Assembly: GCF_024623325.1 (NCBI RefSeq)
Contig: NZ_JANJZD010000003.1
Span: 222,382-286,381 of the forward strand
DNA from: Acetatifactor muris
GTDB taxonomy: Bacteria; Bacillota; Clostridia; Lachnospirales; Lachnospiraceae
Direction: 5' to 3'
Length of the DNA: 64,000 nt
Below, one piece after another: positions 8,839 to 17,375 of this stretch. Position 1 is the stretch's first letter. The number at the start of each line of letters is the position of its first letter. The notes beneath the pieces were generated by a model. The model was given only the letters and a program-made list of their open reading frames with translations, did no database searches and was not told the origin of the DNA. Made by a program: the position numbers and the translations under genes.

Positions 8839-9867
8839 ATGTCTGTTTTTGAGATTCTGGAAAGAGAAAGCTTCGGATTTTCCGCGGAGAACCCCACTGG
8901 AACGCGTTCCGGCGGAAGCAGAGGCAGAGACTGCGAAAAGCTGCGGCCCTGCATCCAGATTGAGCCGGGCGAGACCGTGACACTGTGTGACGTGGAAGGC
9001 CCGGGGATGCTTACCCACATATGGTTCACAGGATACACGGGCCATTCCTTTATCCTGCGCGTTTATTGGGAAGAGAATGAAAAGCCCTCTGTGGAAGCCC
9101 CCATCTCAGCCTTTTTCGGCTGCGCATATGATGAAAATTTCAGGGACAGAGAGGGAAAATACCCGGTGCTGAACTCCGCGCCCATCCTCCTGGCCCCGGG
9201 CCGGGGATACAACTGCTACTGGGAAATGCCCTTCCGCCGGCACTGCAGAGTCACCATGGAAAACCGGAGCACACAGGCCCAGTCCCTCTATTACATGATT
9301 GAAGGCTGGAAGGGAGAAATTCTCGCAAATGCCGGATATTTCCATGCTTTTTACCGTCAGGAGCACCCGGTGCAAAAAGGCCGGGCCTATACGGTACTGG
9401 ATGGAGTCCGGGGCAGGGGACAGTTTGCGGGTCTGTGCTTTGCCGCCGGAATGAACGGCCACAACACCTGCTGGGTGGAGGGCGAGCCCAAAATGTACAT
9501 CGACGACAGCGAATATCCCACTGTCAACTACACCGGCACAGAAGACTATTTCGGCGGTTCCTATGGCTTCGGCAATGATATCCTGCAAAAACGGTATCAG
9601 ACTTTCAGCGGTCTGTACGCCGGGCTCTACGCTATCACAGGCAATGACGACTGCGAAATGTACAACGGGCAGCAACGCTTCCTGCTGTACAGATTCCACA
9701 TCCAGGACCCGGTATATTTCAGCCGTTCCTTCCGCATGACCATGGACAATCTGGGCTGGACCGGCCCCCGGTATGACGATTACACCTCGGTGGCCTACTG
9801 GTATCTGGAGCAGCCTGCCGCTCTGCCCGCAGACTTGCCGGACGACCATGAACTGGTCATGCGGTGA
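8839..9867 (+). CDS. DUF2961 / GH172-type glycoside hydrolase (342 aa)
   Basis: Matches the DUF2961 double jelly-roll family, now GH172, whose characterised member is a bifidobacterial difructose dianhydride I synthase/hydrolase; other members act on arabinofuranosides. PGMLTHIWFTGYTG (about residue 55) and the signature NYTGTEDYFGGSYGF (about 235-249), with its acidic residues, are diagnostic. RQRF-type strands near QQRFLLYRFHIQDPV complete the second jelly roll. There is no signal peptide, so it acts on imported oligosaccharide. It stands alone on the plus strand with a strong promoter and overlaps the convergent transferase gene by 11 bp. The exact substrate cannot be read from sequence. 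Confidence 0.88.
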   Translation: MSVFEILERESFGFSAENPTGTRSGGSRGRDCEKLRPCIQIEPGETVTLCDVEGPGMLTHIWFTGYTGHSFILRVYWEENEKPSVEAPISAFFGCAYDENFRDREGKYPVLNSAPILLAPGRGYNCYWEMPFRRHCRVTMENRSTQAQSLYYMIEGWKGEILANAGYFHAFYRQEHPVQKGRAYTVLDGVRGRGQFAGLCFAAGMNGHNTCWVEGEPKMYIDDSEYPTVNYTGTEDYFGGSYGFGNDILQKRYQTFSGLYAGLYAITGNDDCEMYNGQQRFLLYRFHIQDPVYFSRSFRMTMDNLGWTGPRYDDYTSVAYWYLEQPAALPADLPDDHELVMR

Positions 9868-10663
9868 CATGGCACACTGCGATGCTGTATCCTGCAATAT
9901 CGCTGTATTCTTTCCAGACCAACTGCCTGCCCGGGAGCAAAATCCTCTCCCGGACAGGTTCTTCCTTCTGCTGCGATGCTCTGCCCCCGTCTCCTGACAG
10001 CCTGACATTTCCCGGTGATACTCCGTCCCTGGACAGCGTTCCCTCCTCCGGCAACAGATTCACATTTAAAATGCCCGCGACACCCTTTCCGGTCAGCTTC
10101 CCCAAAGCCTCTTTCCTCGCCCACAGCCGGTAGAAAAGGACTTCGCTCTCTTCGGAATCCTCCAGGGCCCGCCTCTCCTCCTCCGAGAAAAAGCGGTCCG
10201 CAAGATGTCTTCTGTTACCTGCCTTAAGGTTCCTGCGGTGCTGCTGAATATCCGCCCCCACTTCCTCCACAGACAGCACGCAGAAGACATAGTCTCCCGA
10301 ATGGGACAGACTGAAATAAAAAGGCAGTTCCCGGAAATACGGCTTTCCATTTTCTCCGTAACGGTAGGTGAGAGACTGCCCGGGCAGTTCCTCCAGGCGT
10401 TTCAGTACTTCCCTGACGGAATACGCCGCACAGGGAGCACCGGCAGACTCCCGGGCTCCGGCTCCCCGGAGCGCCTCCCCCGCCCCCAGCTGCAGCAGAA
10501 GGCCCGCCCCCAGGCTGGCCGCCCGGGCCCGGCCCGGGCGAATCTTCTCCGCCTTCCTTTTCCTCTCTTCGTCTATGCAGGAAAAGGCCCTCTCAACGAG
10601 GGCCTCTCCACTTTCTTCCGTCAGAAATTCTCTTATGGATAAAAGATATTCCGCAAGATACAT
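9857..10663 (-). CDS. 4'-phosphopantetheinyl transferase, Sfp/AcpT type (268 aa)
   Basis: Transfers phosphopantetheine from CoA to carrier-protein serines. The core is present: SLSHSGDYVFC, the Mg2+-binding VGADIQ, and FYRLWARKEALGKLTGKG (WxxKEAxxKxxG). The two-subdomain layout is of Sfp rather than the short AcpS type. It starts 3 bp after the aspS stop, so it is the last gene of the hisS-aspS operon. Its end overlaps the GH172 gene convergently by 11 bp. The N-terminal 95 residues are Arg/Ala-rich and poorly conserved. No polyketide or peptide synthase lies in the window, so the partner may simply be the fatty-acid carrier protein. Confidence 0.85.
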   Translation of the reverse strand: MYLAEYLLSIREFLTEESGEALVERAFSCIDEERKRKAEKIRPGRARAASLGAGLLLQLGAGEALRGAGARESAGAPCAAYSVREVLKRLEELPGQSLTYRYGENGKPYFRELPFYFSLSHSGDYVFCVLSVEEVGADIQQHRRNLKAGNRRHLADRFFSEEERRALEDSEESEVLFYRLWARKEALGKLTGKGVAGILNVNLLPEEGTLSRDGVSPGNVRLSGDGGRASQQKEEPVRERILLPGRQLVWKEYSDIAGYSIAVCHVTA

Positions 10664-10666
10664 AAT

Positions 10667-12448
10667 TTACTCCGTAATGCGCAGGTGCAGCTCTTCCAGC
10701 TGTTTCTCATCCACCAGGTTGGGCGCATCCGACATCAGACAGGATGCATCTTTCACTTTCGGGAATGCAATCACTTCCCGGATATTGTCCGCCTTCACCA
10801 GCAGCATCACAAAACGATCAAAACCGATGGCCAGCCCGGCATGAGGCGGCACGCCGTATTTAAAGGCGTCCAGAAGGAAGCCGAACTGCTCATAAGCCTT
10901 CTCCTTCGTGAAGCCCAAAGCTTCAAACATTCTCTCCTGTACATCACTCTGATAGATTCTCACACTGCCGCCGCCCAGCTCCACACCGTTCAGCACAATG
11001 TCATAGGCCTTCGCACGCACCCTGCCGGGCTCGGTCTCAAGAAGCGCCAGGTCTTCTTCCATGGGCATGGTAAAGGGATGATGCATGGCCACATACCGCT
11101 CTTCCTCTTCGCTCCACTCAAACTGCGGGAACTCCGTCACCCAGAGGAAGTTGAATTTATTGTCGTCAATCAGCTCAAGCTGTCTGGCAATCTCGATTCG
11201 CAGCGCGCCCAGCACCGACCATACCAGCTTCAGCCTGTCGGCTGCGAACAAAAGCAAATCCCCGGGTTCACCGCCCATGGCTTCCACCAGCGCCTTCAAT
11301 TCATCTTCCGTCATAAACTTGGCAAAAGAAGACTTGCAGCTGCCGTCCGGCATAACAGAGAGATACGCCAGTCCCTTAGCTCCGTACCCTTTGGCGAACT
11401 CCACCAGCGCGTCTATCTTCTTTCTGGGCATTTCCGCCTGCCCCTTTACATTGATGCCTCTGACACTGCCACCGGCCTCCAGCGCCCCGGTAAACACGCC
11501 GAACCCACAGCCTTTCACGACATCGGACACATCCGTCAGCTCCATACCGAAACGGGTATCCGGTTTGTCGGAGCCGAAACGGTTCATGGCCTCATCCCAT
11601 GTCATCCGTTTCAGGGGAAGTGCTACTTCCAGACCGATGGCCTCCTCACAGACTTTTGCCACCATTCTCTCCGTGGCGTCAATGACATCGTCCACATCCA
11701 CAAAAGACATTTCCAGATCGATCTGCGTAAACTCCGGCTGCCTGTCCGCCCGCAGGTCCTCGTCCCGGAAGCATTTGGCCACCTGAAAATATCTGTCATA
11801 GCCGGAGCACATCAGCAGCTGCTTGAAAATCTGGGGGGACTGAGGCAGCGCATAAAATGTTCCCGGATGTACCCGGCTGGGCACCAGATAATCTCTCGCA
11901 CCCTCAGGGGTAGACTTATTTAAAATGGGGGTCTCAATCTCCAGAAATCCCTCTTCGCTCAGAAAGGTGCGGATTGTGGTGGCTATCTTGCTGCGAAGAA
12001 TCAGATTCTTCTGCAGATCCGGTCTGCGCAGGTCAAGATAACGATATTTCAACCGAAGCTCCTCCTTCGTCCGGGAATCTGCCTCTATGGGAAAAGGCGG
12101 CGTCTCCGCCTCGGACAGGATACGCACCTGCAAAGCCCGCACCTCAATCTCCCCTGTGGCCAGATTCTCATTGGCCGCCGCTGCCCGCCGCTCCACTCTG
12201 CCCGTGATCGCCGCCACAAACTCGCTGCGCAGCTTCTCTGCCTTCGCAAAATTCTCCGCTCCGCATTCCGCCTCTTCAAAAATAACCTGCAGAATCCCGG
12301 CCCTGTCCCGCAAATCCACGAAAATGATTCCGCCTTTGTTTCTCTGCTTCTGCACCCATCCCATGACGGTGACAGTCTCTCCGATATTTGCCGCCGTCAG
12401 CTCTCCGCAGCGATGAGTCCTCTTCAGTCCCTTCATTGTCTCTGCCAT
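10667..12448 (-). CDS. aspS: Aspartyl-tRNA synthetase (593 aa)
   Basis: Class II synthetase charging tRNA-Asp. An N-terminal OB-fold anticodon domain (TVMGWVQKQRNKGGIIFVDLRDR) precedes motif 2 (FRDEDLRADRQPEFTQIDLE). The GAD insertion typical of bacterial enzymes spans roughly residues 285-415, and motif 3 (GLAIGFDRFVMLL) lies near the end. Length is the usual bacterial 590. It lies between hisS upstream (143 bp) and the phosphopantetheinyl transferase downstream (3 bp), on one probable transcript. No T-box leader is visible before it. Confidence 0.97.
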   Translation of the reverse strand: MAETMKGLKRTHRCGELTAANIGETVTVMGWVQKQRNKGGIIFVDLRDRAGILQVIFEEAECGAENFAKAEKLRSEFVAAITGRVERRAAAANENLATGEIEVRALQVRILSEAETPPFPIEADSRTKEELRLKYRYLDLRRPDLQKNLILRSKIATTIRTFLSEEGFLEIETPILNKSTPEGARDYLVPSRVHPGTFYALPQSPQIFKQLLMCSGYDRYFQVAKCFRDEDLRADRQPEFTQIDLEMSFVDVDDVIDATERMVAKVCEEAIGLEVALPLKRMTWDEAMNRFGSDKPDTRFGMELTDVSDVVKGCGFGVFTGALEAGGSVRGINVKGQAEMPRKKIDALVEFAKGYGAKGLAYLSVMPDGSCKSSFAKFMTEDELKALVEAMGGEPGDLLLFAADRLKLVWSVLGALRIEIARQLELIDDNKFNFLWVTEFPQFEWSEEEERYVAMHHPFTMPMEEDLALLETEPGRVRAKAYDIVLNGVELGGGSVRIYQSDVQERMFEALGFTKEKAYEQFGFLLDAFKYGVPPHAGLAIGFDRFVMLLVKADNIREVIAFPKVKDASCLMSDAPNLVDEKQLEELHLRITE

Positions 12449-12462
12449 ATTTTTCTCCTCAA

Positions 12463-12600
12463 TTTTAGTTCCGTCTTTTCAACTCCATGCCCCTTTGGGG
12501 GGAGTAATTTCCAGCTGCACAGAACGCATCTGTAAATTCTCCCGGGCATGTTCGTTTTCAGACTGTTTTAGTTCCGTCTTTTCAGACTGTTTTAGTTCCG
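12463..12600. repeat. Short repeats in the hisS-aspS gap
   Basis: The 18-mer TTTTAGTTCCGTCTTTTC occurs at 12463-12480 and 12566-12583, and its first half TTTTAGTTCCG again at 12590-12600, where it spans the hisS stop codon. GACTGTTTTAGTTCCG is repeated head to tail at 12561 and 12585. The origin looks like small slippage duplications of the hisS 3' end; no hairpin terminator is seen. Confidence 0.6.
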
Positions 12601-13854
12601 CAATCCCTCTTTGTAGAATTCCTCGAACTCTGCATACCCCTCTGCCATCAGCTGCTCCTTCTGGAATTTCTTATTCTTGTTCATCCGGACTACCAGCACC
12701 TGACTGCCTGTCTCCCGCATGGCCTGGGCTTTGGCGATCACATCGCACAGAGCCTGCCCCTCCACGCCTTTCTCCACCAGACAGGCAATTTTCTTCGGTC
12801 TGTCCGGAATCTGGAAGCCATTTTCCAGAAGCAGCATGATAATTCGTTCAAAACCAATGGAAAATCCGCATGCCGGCACCTCTTTCCCGGTGAATTTCCC
12901 CACCATTGCATCATATCTTCCCCCGCCGCCGCAGCTGCCGCCGAATTCCGGAATGGCAATCTCGAAAATAGTCCCTGTATAATAGGACATTCCCCGCACC
13001 AGCGTGGCATCGAACACCATCTCAAATCCTGCCGTCTTCGTTGCCTGTACACTGTCAATGATTTCTCTCAGATTATCCGTGACGGAGGTCTCCGCCACGC
13101 CTTTCAGCATATCCGCCAGATAAGCCACGCCATCTTCTGCTTTTTCCAGTCCCTGATACAGTTCCAGATATCGCTCCACACAGCTTTCCCCAAAGCCATT
13201 CTCCAGAAGTTCCGTCTTCACACCCTCCGGCCCAATCTTATCCATCTTGTCCAGAGTGATGAATACGCTGTCATACGCTTCTTCCGGAAAGCCGCTGTAA
13301 GCGGCCATGGCCTTCAGCAGCCTTCTGTCGTTGATACGGATTTCAAATCCCTTAAAGCCCAGTTTCCCCAGGGTAGTGGTGGTGGCCAGTATCAGCTCAA
13401 TCTCCGCCAGATTGGAGGCTTCGCCCAGAATATCTATATCACACTGCATAAATTGACGATAACGTCCTCTCTGAGGGTTGTCCGCCCGCCATACATTTCC
13501 TATCTGCAGTGCCTTAAAGGGAGAAGGAAGCTGCGCCGAGTGCGCGGAATAATACCGCACCAGCGGTACCGTCAGATCATAGCGCAGTCCGAAGTCCACC
13601 ACATCCTCCTCGGATGCTGCTCCCGCCACATCCAGTTTCTCTCCCCGTTTCAATACCTTGAATAACAGTTTCTCATTATCTCCCCCCTGCTTACTGGTCA
13701 GATTGGCAATGCTCTCCGCACAGGGTGTCTCTATAGAGGTAAAACCAAATTTGCCATAGGTCTCCTTAATCACACTGATCGCATAATCCCGTATCTGCAT
13801 CTCCTCCGGCAGAATATCCTTCATGCCCTTCACAGGCTTTTTATTCAATGCCAT
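12592..13854 (-). CDS. hisS: Histidyl-tRNA synthetase (420 aa)
   Basis: Class II synthetase for histidine. KGMKDILPEEMQIRDYA opens the protein. RYDLTVPLVRYY and WRADNPQRGRYRQFMQCDID carry motif 2, and the histidine-specific block GMSYYTGTIFE and CGGGGRYDAM follow in order. The C-terminal anticodon domain is normal (to EEFYKEGLRN), and 420 residues is the usual length. First gene of an operon continuing into aspS, with a consensus promoter 35 bp upstream. Confidence 0.97.
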   Translation of the reverse strand: MALNKKPVKGMKDILPEEMQIRDYAISVIKETYGKFGFTSIETPCAESIANLTSKQGGDNEKLLFKVLKRGEKLDVAGAASEEDVVDFGLRYDLTVPLVRYYSAHSAQLPSPFKALQIGNVWRADNPQRGRYRQFMQCDIDILGEASNLAEIELILATTTTLGKLGFKGFEIRINDRRLLKAMAAYSGFPEEAYDSVFITLDKMDKIGPEGVKTELLENGFGESCVERYLELYQGLEKAEDGVAYLADMLKGVAETSVTDNLREIIDSVQATKTAGFEMVFDATLVRGMSYYTGTIFEIAIPEFGGSCGGGGRYDAMVGKFTGKEVPACGFSIGFERIIMLLLENGFQIPDRPKKIACLVEKGVEGQALCDVIAKAQAMRETGSQVLVVRMNKNKKFQKEQLMAEGYAEFEEFYKEGLRN

Positions 13855-13889
13855 AATGATTCTCCTTTGACTGTTTTCCTGTTTTATCC

Positions 13890-13918
13890 ATGATATATTT
13901 TTTCTTGTTTACTGTCAA
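13890..13918 (-). promoter_or_regulatory. Promoter of hisS-aspS operon
   Basis: Perfect TTGACA (13913-13918) and TATCAT (13890-13895), 17 bp apart on the minus strand. The 130 bp above it shows no T-box specifier or GGTGGNACCGCG antiterminator, so amino-acid starvation control is not evident. Confidence 0.75.
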
Positions 13919-14048
13919 TGCCTTTTCTGTGGTCCAAACGTATTCTTTCTGTGGCTTTCCGGGGCATTCCCTCCGATTCCGTAAGCGCAGCCGGAACAGT
14001 CTGCCGACCTGTCCGGAATGCCAGAACACAGCACTTCCGTGACCTGTC

Positions 14049-14642
14049 TCACCTCAGATTCCCCGCCTTCCGATAGAATGACGACATGGGCATATTGCAC
14101 TGTTTTGCCGCCTCCCGTCCGGATATCTCCCCCGTGACATATCTGCTGCAGGCCAGTTCGAAATTTGCCGGCAGCCTTTTCTCCGGTCTGCCGAAACGAA
14201 CCCCCCGCTGCTTTGCCGCTTCTATCCCCTCTTTCTGCCTGTCTCTGATATTCTTCCTCTCATTTTCGGCCACAAAAGACAGCACCTGCAATACCACATC
14301 ACTTAAAAAAGCCCCCATCAGGTCCTTTCCTCTCCGGGTGTCCAGAAGAGGCATGTCCAGCACAACGATATCTATTTTCTTCTCCTTTGTCAGCACTCTC
14401 CACTGCTCCAGAATTTCCTCATAATTCCTTCCCAGGCGGTCAATACTTTTGATATAGAGCAGATCATCCTGTTTCAGTTTCTTTATCAGCCGGCGGTACA
14501 TGGGACGTTCAAAGTCCTTTCCGGATTTTTTGTCCACGTAAATGTTTTCTCCCGGTACCCTCGCCTCGTTCAGTGCAATCAGCTGTCGGACTTCGTTCTG
14601 TTCCCTGGTGCTGACGCGTACATAGCCATATGTGTTTCCCAT
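14049..14642 (-). CDS. Serine recombinase, resolvase/invertase type (197 aa)
   Basis: Small serine recombinase. YGYVRVSTREQN holds the nucleophilic serine (S12), IKSIDRLGRNYEEI carries the conserved DRLGR arginines, and DMPLLDTRRGKD the third catalytic block. The C-terminal helix-turn-helix reads EISGREAAKQCNMPMSSFYR. The architecture is of Tn3 resolvases and DNA invertases. No transposase, inverted repeat pair or cargo lies beside it: hisS is downstream and pgi upstream. It is therefore an orphan, perhaps left by a lost element or acting on a distant invertible site. The start follows GAAGGAAGCGAGG. Confidence 0.9.
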   Translation of the reverse strand: MGNTYGYVRVSTREQNEVRQLIALNEARVPGENIYVDKKSGKDFERPMYRRLIKKLKQDDLLYIKSIDRLGRNYEEILEQWRVLTKEKKIDIVVLDMPLLDTRRGKDLMGAFLSDVVLQVLSFVAENERKNIRDRQKEGIEAAKQRGVRFGRPEKRLPANFELACSRYVTGEISGREAAKQCNMPMSSFYRKAGNLR

Positions 14643-14798
14643 ATCTGTGTTTTCCTCGCTTCCTTCTTTTGTACTTATCTGTAAACGCTCTGCGAATACA
14701 CATTTCTAACAGTACCAAAAAAAGCCGCCTGAACCAAATATGGAAACTGACAGTTCAGACAAATCACTGAACTTTCAAAATAAAAGAACCGCCGCAAT

Positions 14799-14862
14799 CC
14801 GCATATTTCCTGCGGAACAGACTGTTTCAAATTACAGAAGCCTGTTCCGTCTGAAAATGCGG
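14799..14862 (-). terminator. Imperfect hairpin after pgi
   Basis: On the minus strand CCGCAT...ATGCGG (14857-14862/14799-14804) encloses a second stem CGGAACAG/CTGTTCCG (14842-14849/14813-14820). A T-rich stretch (TTCTTTTATTTT) follows about 15 nt later. It probably ends pgi transcription, though the U-tract is not adjacent. Confidence 0.5.
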
Positions 14863-14910
14863 TGTACGGCAGTTCCCTGCTTCTTCATCCGGGCTGTCTA
14901 TTTCTTAAAG

Positions 14911-16491
14911 TCAGATATTCAGCAAATCGCTGTATGCCTTCAGCGCGCCGTCCGTGTCATGGGCAAGCACCTTCTTCGCCAGAACCTTCCCCAGCTGTAC
15001 CCCTTCCTGGTCAAAGCTGTTAATATTCCATACAAAGCCCTGGAACATTACCTTGTTCTCAAAGTGGCTCAGCAGTGCCCCCAGTGCCTCCGGCGTCAGC
15101 TGTTCTCCAATCACGATGCTGGAAGGACGTCCTCCCTCAAAGTTTTTATTCCGGTTGTCATCTGCTTTCCCGCAGGCAAACGCCACAATCTGGGCTGCAA
15201 CGTTGGCGCAGAGCTTCTGCTGGCTTGTGCTTTCCTGGATCACCACATCTGTGCCCATCTGGCTGTCTCTGAAGCCTACAAACTGCAGAGGAATAATGTC
15301 CGTTCCCTGATGGAGCAGCTGATAGAAGGAGTGCTGTCCATTGGTGCCCGGCTCTCCGAAGATCACAGGACCCGTGACATAATCCACCGGTTCTCCGAAG
15401 CGGTTCACCGACTTGCCGTTGGATTCCATGTCAAGCTGCTGCAAATGTGCGGGGAAACGGCTCAAAGCCTGAGAATAGGGCAGTACGGCCGTATTCTGAT
15501 ATCCCAGAACATTGCGCTCATACACTCCGATTAAGGCATCCAGCATGGCGGGATTTGCATACATGTCCCTGTTTCGTGCAAGTTTATCTTCCTCTGCCGC
15601 ACCCTCCAGAAACCGTGCGAAGACTTCCGGTCCGAATGCCAGGGATAATACCGCGCCGCCCACACCGGAGGTAGACGAGAACCGGCCGCCGATATAGTCG
15701 TCCATAAAAAATGCCGCCAGATACTCATCGCTCTGTGCCAGAGGGGAGGTCTCACTGGTCACGGCAATCATATGTCTGGAAGGCTCCAGGCCTGCCTTCT
15801 TCAGCGCATCCTTCACAAAGGACTCATTGGTCAGAGTCTCCAGTGTGGTGCCGGATTTGGATACCAGTACGAACAGAGAGCGGGCCACATCAATGGTATT
15901 CAGCACCGCCGCCGCATCATCCGGGTCCACATTGCTGATAAATCTGGCTTCCATTTTGAAGGTATGATTTACCTTGGCCCAGTTCTCCAGAGCCAGATAC
16001 ATGGCGCGGGGACCCAGGTCACTGCCGCCGATGCCGATCTGTACCACAGTGGTAAATTTCTCACCTGCCGCATTTGTAATTTCTCCGCTGTGTACTTTAT
16101 TTGCCAGTTCTGCTATTTTTTCCTGCTGCTGTACATAAAAACTGCGCTTGTCCACTCCGTCGGCAACAACGGCTTCCCCCAGCTGGCCCCGGGTCAGATG
16201 ATGGAGTACCATACGTTTTTCTCCGGTATTTATCACCTCTCCGTTGTACAGAGCTTCGAATTTCCCGGCCAGCTGCGTCTCCTCCGCCAGCTTTGCCAGA
16301 ACTTCGAGTATTTTGTCATCCACCTGTTTTGCCGCATAATTGCAGGAAAGTCCTGCCGCCATGGGAACGCTGTATTTTCTGACACGTTCCGCACCCTTCT
16401 CCCCTGTCATTGCCTCCGCAAGCTCTACCGGTGCCACCTTTAACAGCTCCTGGTATGCGGGAATGGTATCCAGATTGTTCCAGGTTATCAT
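14911..16491 (-). CDS. pgi: Glucose-6-phosphate isomerase (526 aa)
   Basis: Interconverts glucose 6-phosphate and fructose 6-phosphate in glycolysis. IGIGGSDLGPRAMYLAL is the sugar-phosphate (SIS) fold start, LVSKSGTTLETLTN binds the phosphate, GGRFSSTSGVGG carries the catalytic region, and FGEPGTNGQHSFYQLLHQGT is the second PGI signature. At 526 residues it belongs to the longer PGI subgroup rather than the 450-residue Bacillus type. Monocistronic, with its own promoter and a following hairpin. Confidence 0.96.
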   Translation of the reverse strand: MITWNNLDTIPAYQELLKVAPVELAEAMTGEKGAERVRKYSVPMAAGLSCNYAAKQVDDKILEVLAKLAEETQLAGKFEALYNGEVINTGEKRMVLHHLTRGQLGEAVVADGVDKRSFYVQQQEKIAELANKVHSGEITNAAGEKFTTVVQIGIGGSDLGPRAMYLALENWAKVNHTFKMEARFISNVDPDDAAAVLNTIDVARSLFVLVSKSGTTLETLTNESFVKDALKKAGLEPSRHMIAVTSETSPLAQSDEYLAAFFMDDYIGGRFSSTSGVGGAVLSLAFGPEVFARFLEGAAEEDKLARNRDMYANPAMLDALIGVYERNVLGYQNTAVLPYSQALSRFPAHLQQLDMESNGKSVNRFGEPVDYVTGPVIFGEPGTNGQHSFYQLLHQGTDIIPLQFVGFRDSQMGTDVVIQESTSQQKLCANVAAQIVAFACGKADDNRNKNFEGGRPSSIVIGEQLTPEALGALLSHFENKVMFQGFVWNINSFDQEGVQLGKVLAKKVLAHDTDGALKAYSDLLNI

Positions 16492-16525
16492 AATTGCCTC
16501 CGACCTCCTTTAAATCATTTTTTCA

Positions 16526-16554
16526 ATTATACTATTAAATGGATGTGAATTCAA
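16526..16554 (-). promoter_or_regulatory. Promoter of pgi
   Basis: TTGAAT (16549-16554) and a perfect TATAAT (16526-16531) with a 17-bp spacer on the minus strand, 35 bp before the start. An AAAGGAGG site precedes the start. Confidence 0.8.
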
Positions 16555-16575
16555 GCGTTCGCAGGCACAAAGCTC

Positions 16576-17229
16576 TCACTTAAAAAATTCATGTCCCCCA
16601 TGTTCAAACAGATAGGTGAGGCTTCTGTCAAACCACTTCATCTTTCTGCTGTCCGCATACTTTCTGGCTGCAAAGTACAATGCACCCTGTGAGATATCCT
16701 CCCCCTTCAGAGCCCGTTCCACGGCATTTACAGTCTCTTCGCTGATTTCCACCCGATAATAGCTTCCGTTGGATACCGGCGAAAACTGCCACACACCCTT
16801 TTCTTTCTGAAATACCACCTTTTCCACAGAATCCGGAAATTGTTCCGCATTCATACGGTTCAATACCACATTGGCCACCAGCAGCTTACCGTCTTCATCC
16901 TCGTTACCGGCCTCCGCTTCCACAATTCTGAGCAATACTTCAAGGTCTTTATCCGATAAATCATATATGTATTCCTGTTCCATCACAAAGAAATCAATGA
17001 TTCTCTGATCTGAAACTGCCACATCCACAATTCCGAGACCTTTCTCTCTGCTGTCCACCGCAGCCTGGGCTTTTCCGGCCCATTCTTCCTCCAGTTCCCA
17101 GAGACCAAGCCTGAGATTCTGCGCTGTCTCACCGCATAATCTCACCGCATCCACTCCCCGGACACATAAAAAACACATCATCAGAGCAATACTCATCAAC
17201 GATAAAAGACTCACTGCTTTCCTGTACAT
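16576..17229 (-). CDS. SleB/CwlJ-type cell wall hydrolase (217 aa)
   Basis: Secreted lytic hydrolase of the Hydrolase_2 family that attacks spore cortex or vegetative peptidoglycan. A signal peptide or anchor (residues 5-28) precedes a variable region. The catalytic domain opens with DLEVLLRIVEAEAGNEDEDG, whose glutamate is the expected catalytic residue, and continues with LLVANVVLNRMN, VWQFSPVSNGSYY and ALYFAARKY. No separate peptidoglycan-binding repeat is present, unlike SleB, so it resembles short CwlJ-like proteins. It lies between pgi and a GH25 lysozyme without evident shared promoter. Whether it acts in germination is inference. Confidence 0.87.
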   Translation of the reverse strand: MYRKAVSLLSLMSIALMMCFLCVRGVDAVRLCGETAQNLRLGLWELEEEWAGKAQAAVDSREKGLGIVDVAVSDQRIIDFFVMEQEYIYDLSDKDLEVLLRIVEAEAGNEDEDGKLLVANVVLNRMNAEQFPDSVEKVVFQKEKGVWQFSPVSNGSYYRVEISEETVNAVERALKGEDISQGALYFAARKYADSRKMKWFDRSLTYLFEHGGHEFFK

Positions 17230-17375
17230 ATCTCCTCAGTCCTTTCTCTGTCAGTCCATGCCCTGTAAAGCATGTCCGATATATCAATATATGAGAAAAG
17301 ATCTGAATATATGCCTCGGTTCAGTGAGCCTCATCCATCATCTGCAGGCTGTGCCGGTACAAATGCTCTGCACCG

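Noticed and set aside
10685..11923. 412-codon plus-strand frame opposite aspS
   Set aside because: Antisense shadow; the minus strand is a full-length synthetase.
13855..14048. Possible T-box leader before hisS
   Set aside because: The conserved T-box sequence and an antiterminator stem were looked for and are absent; a plain promoter lies close to the start.
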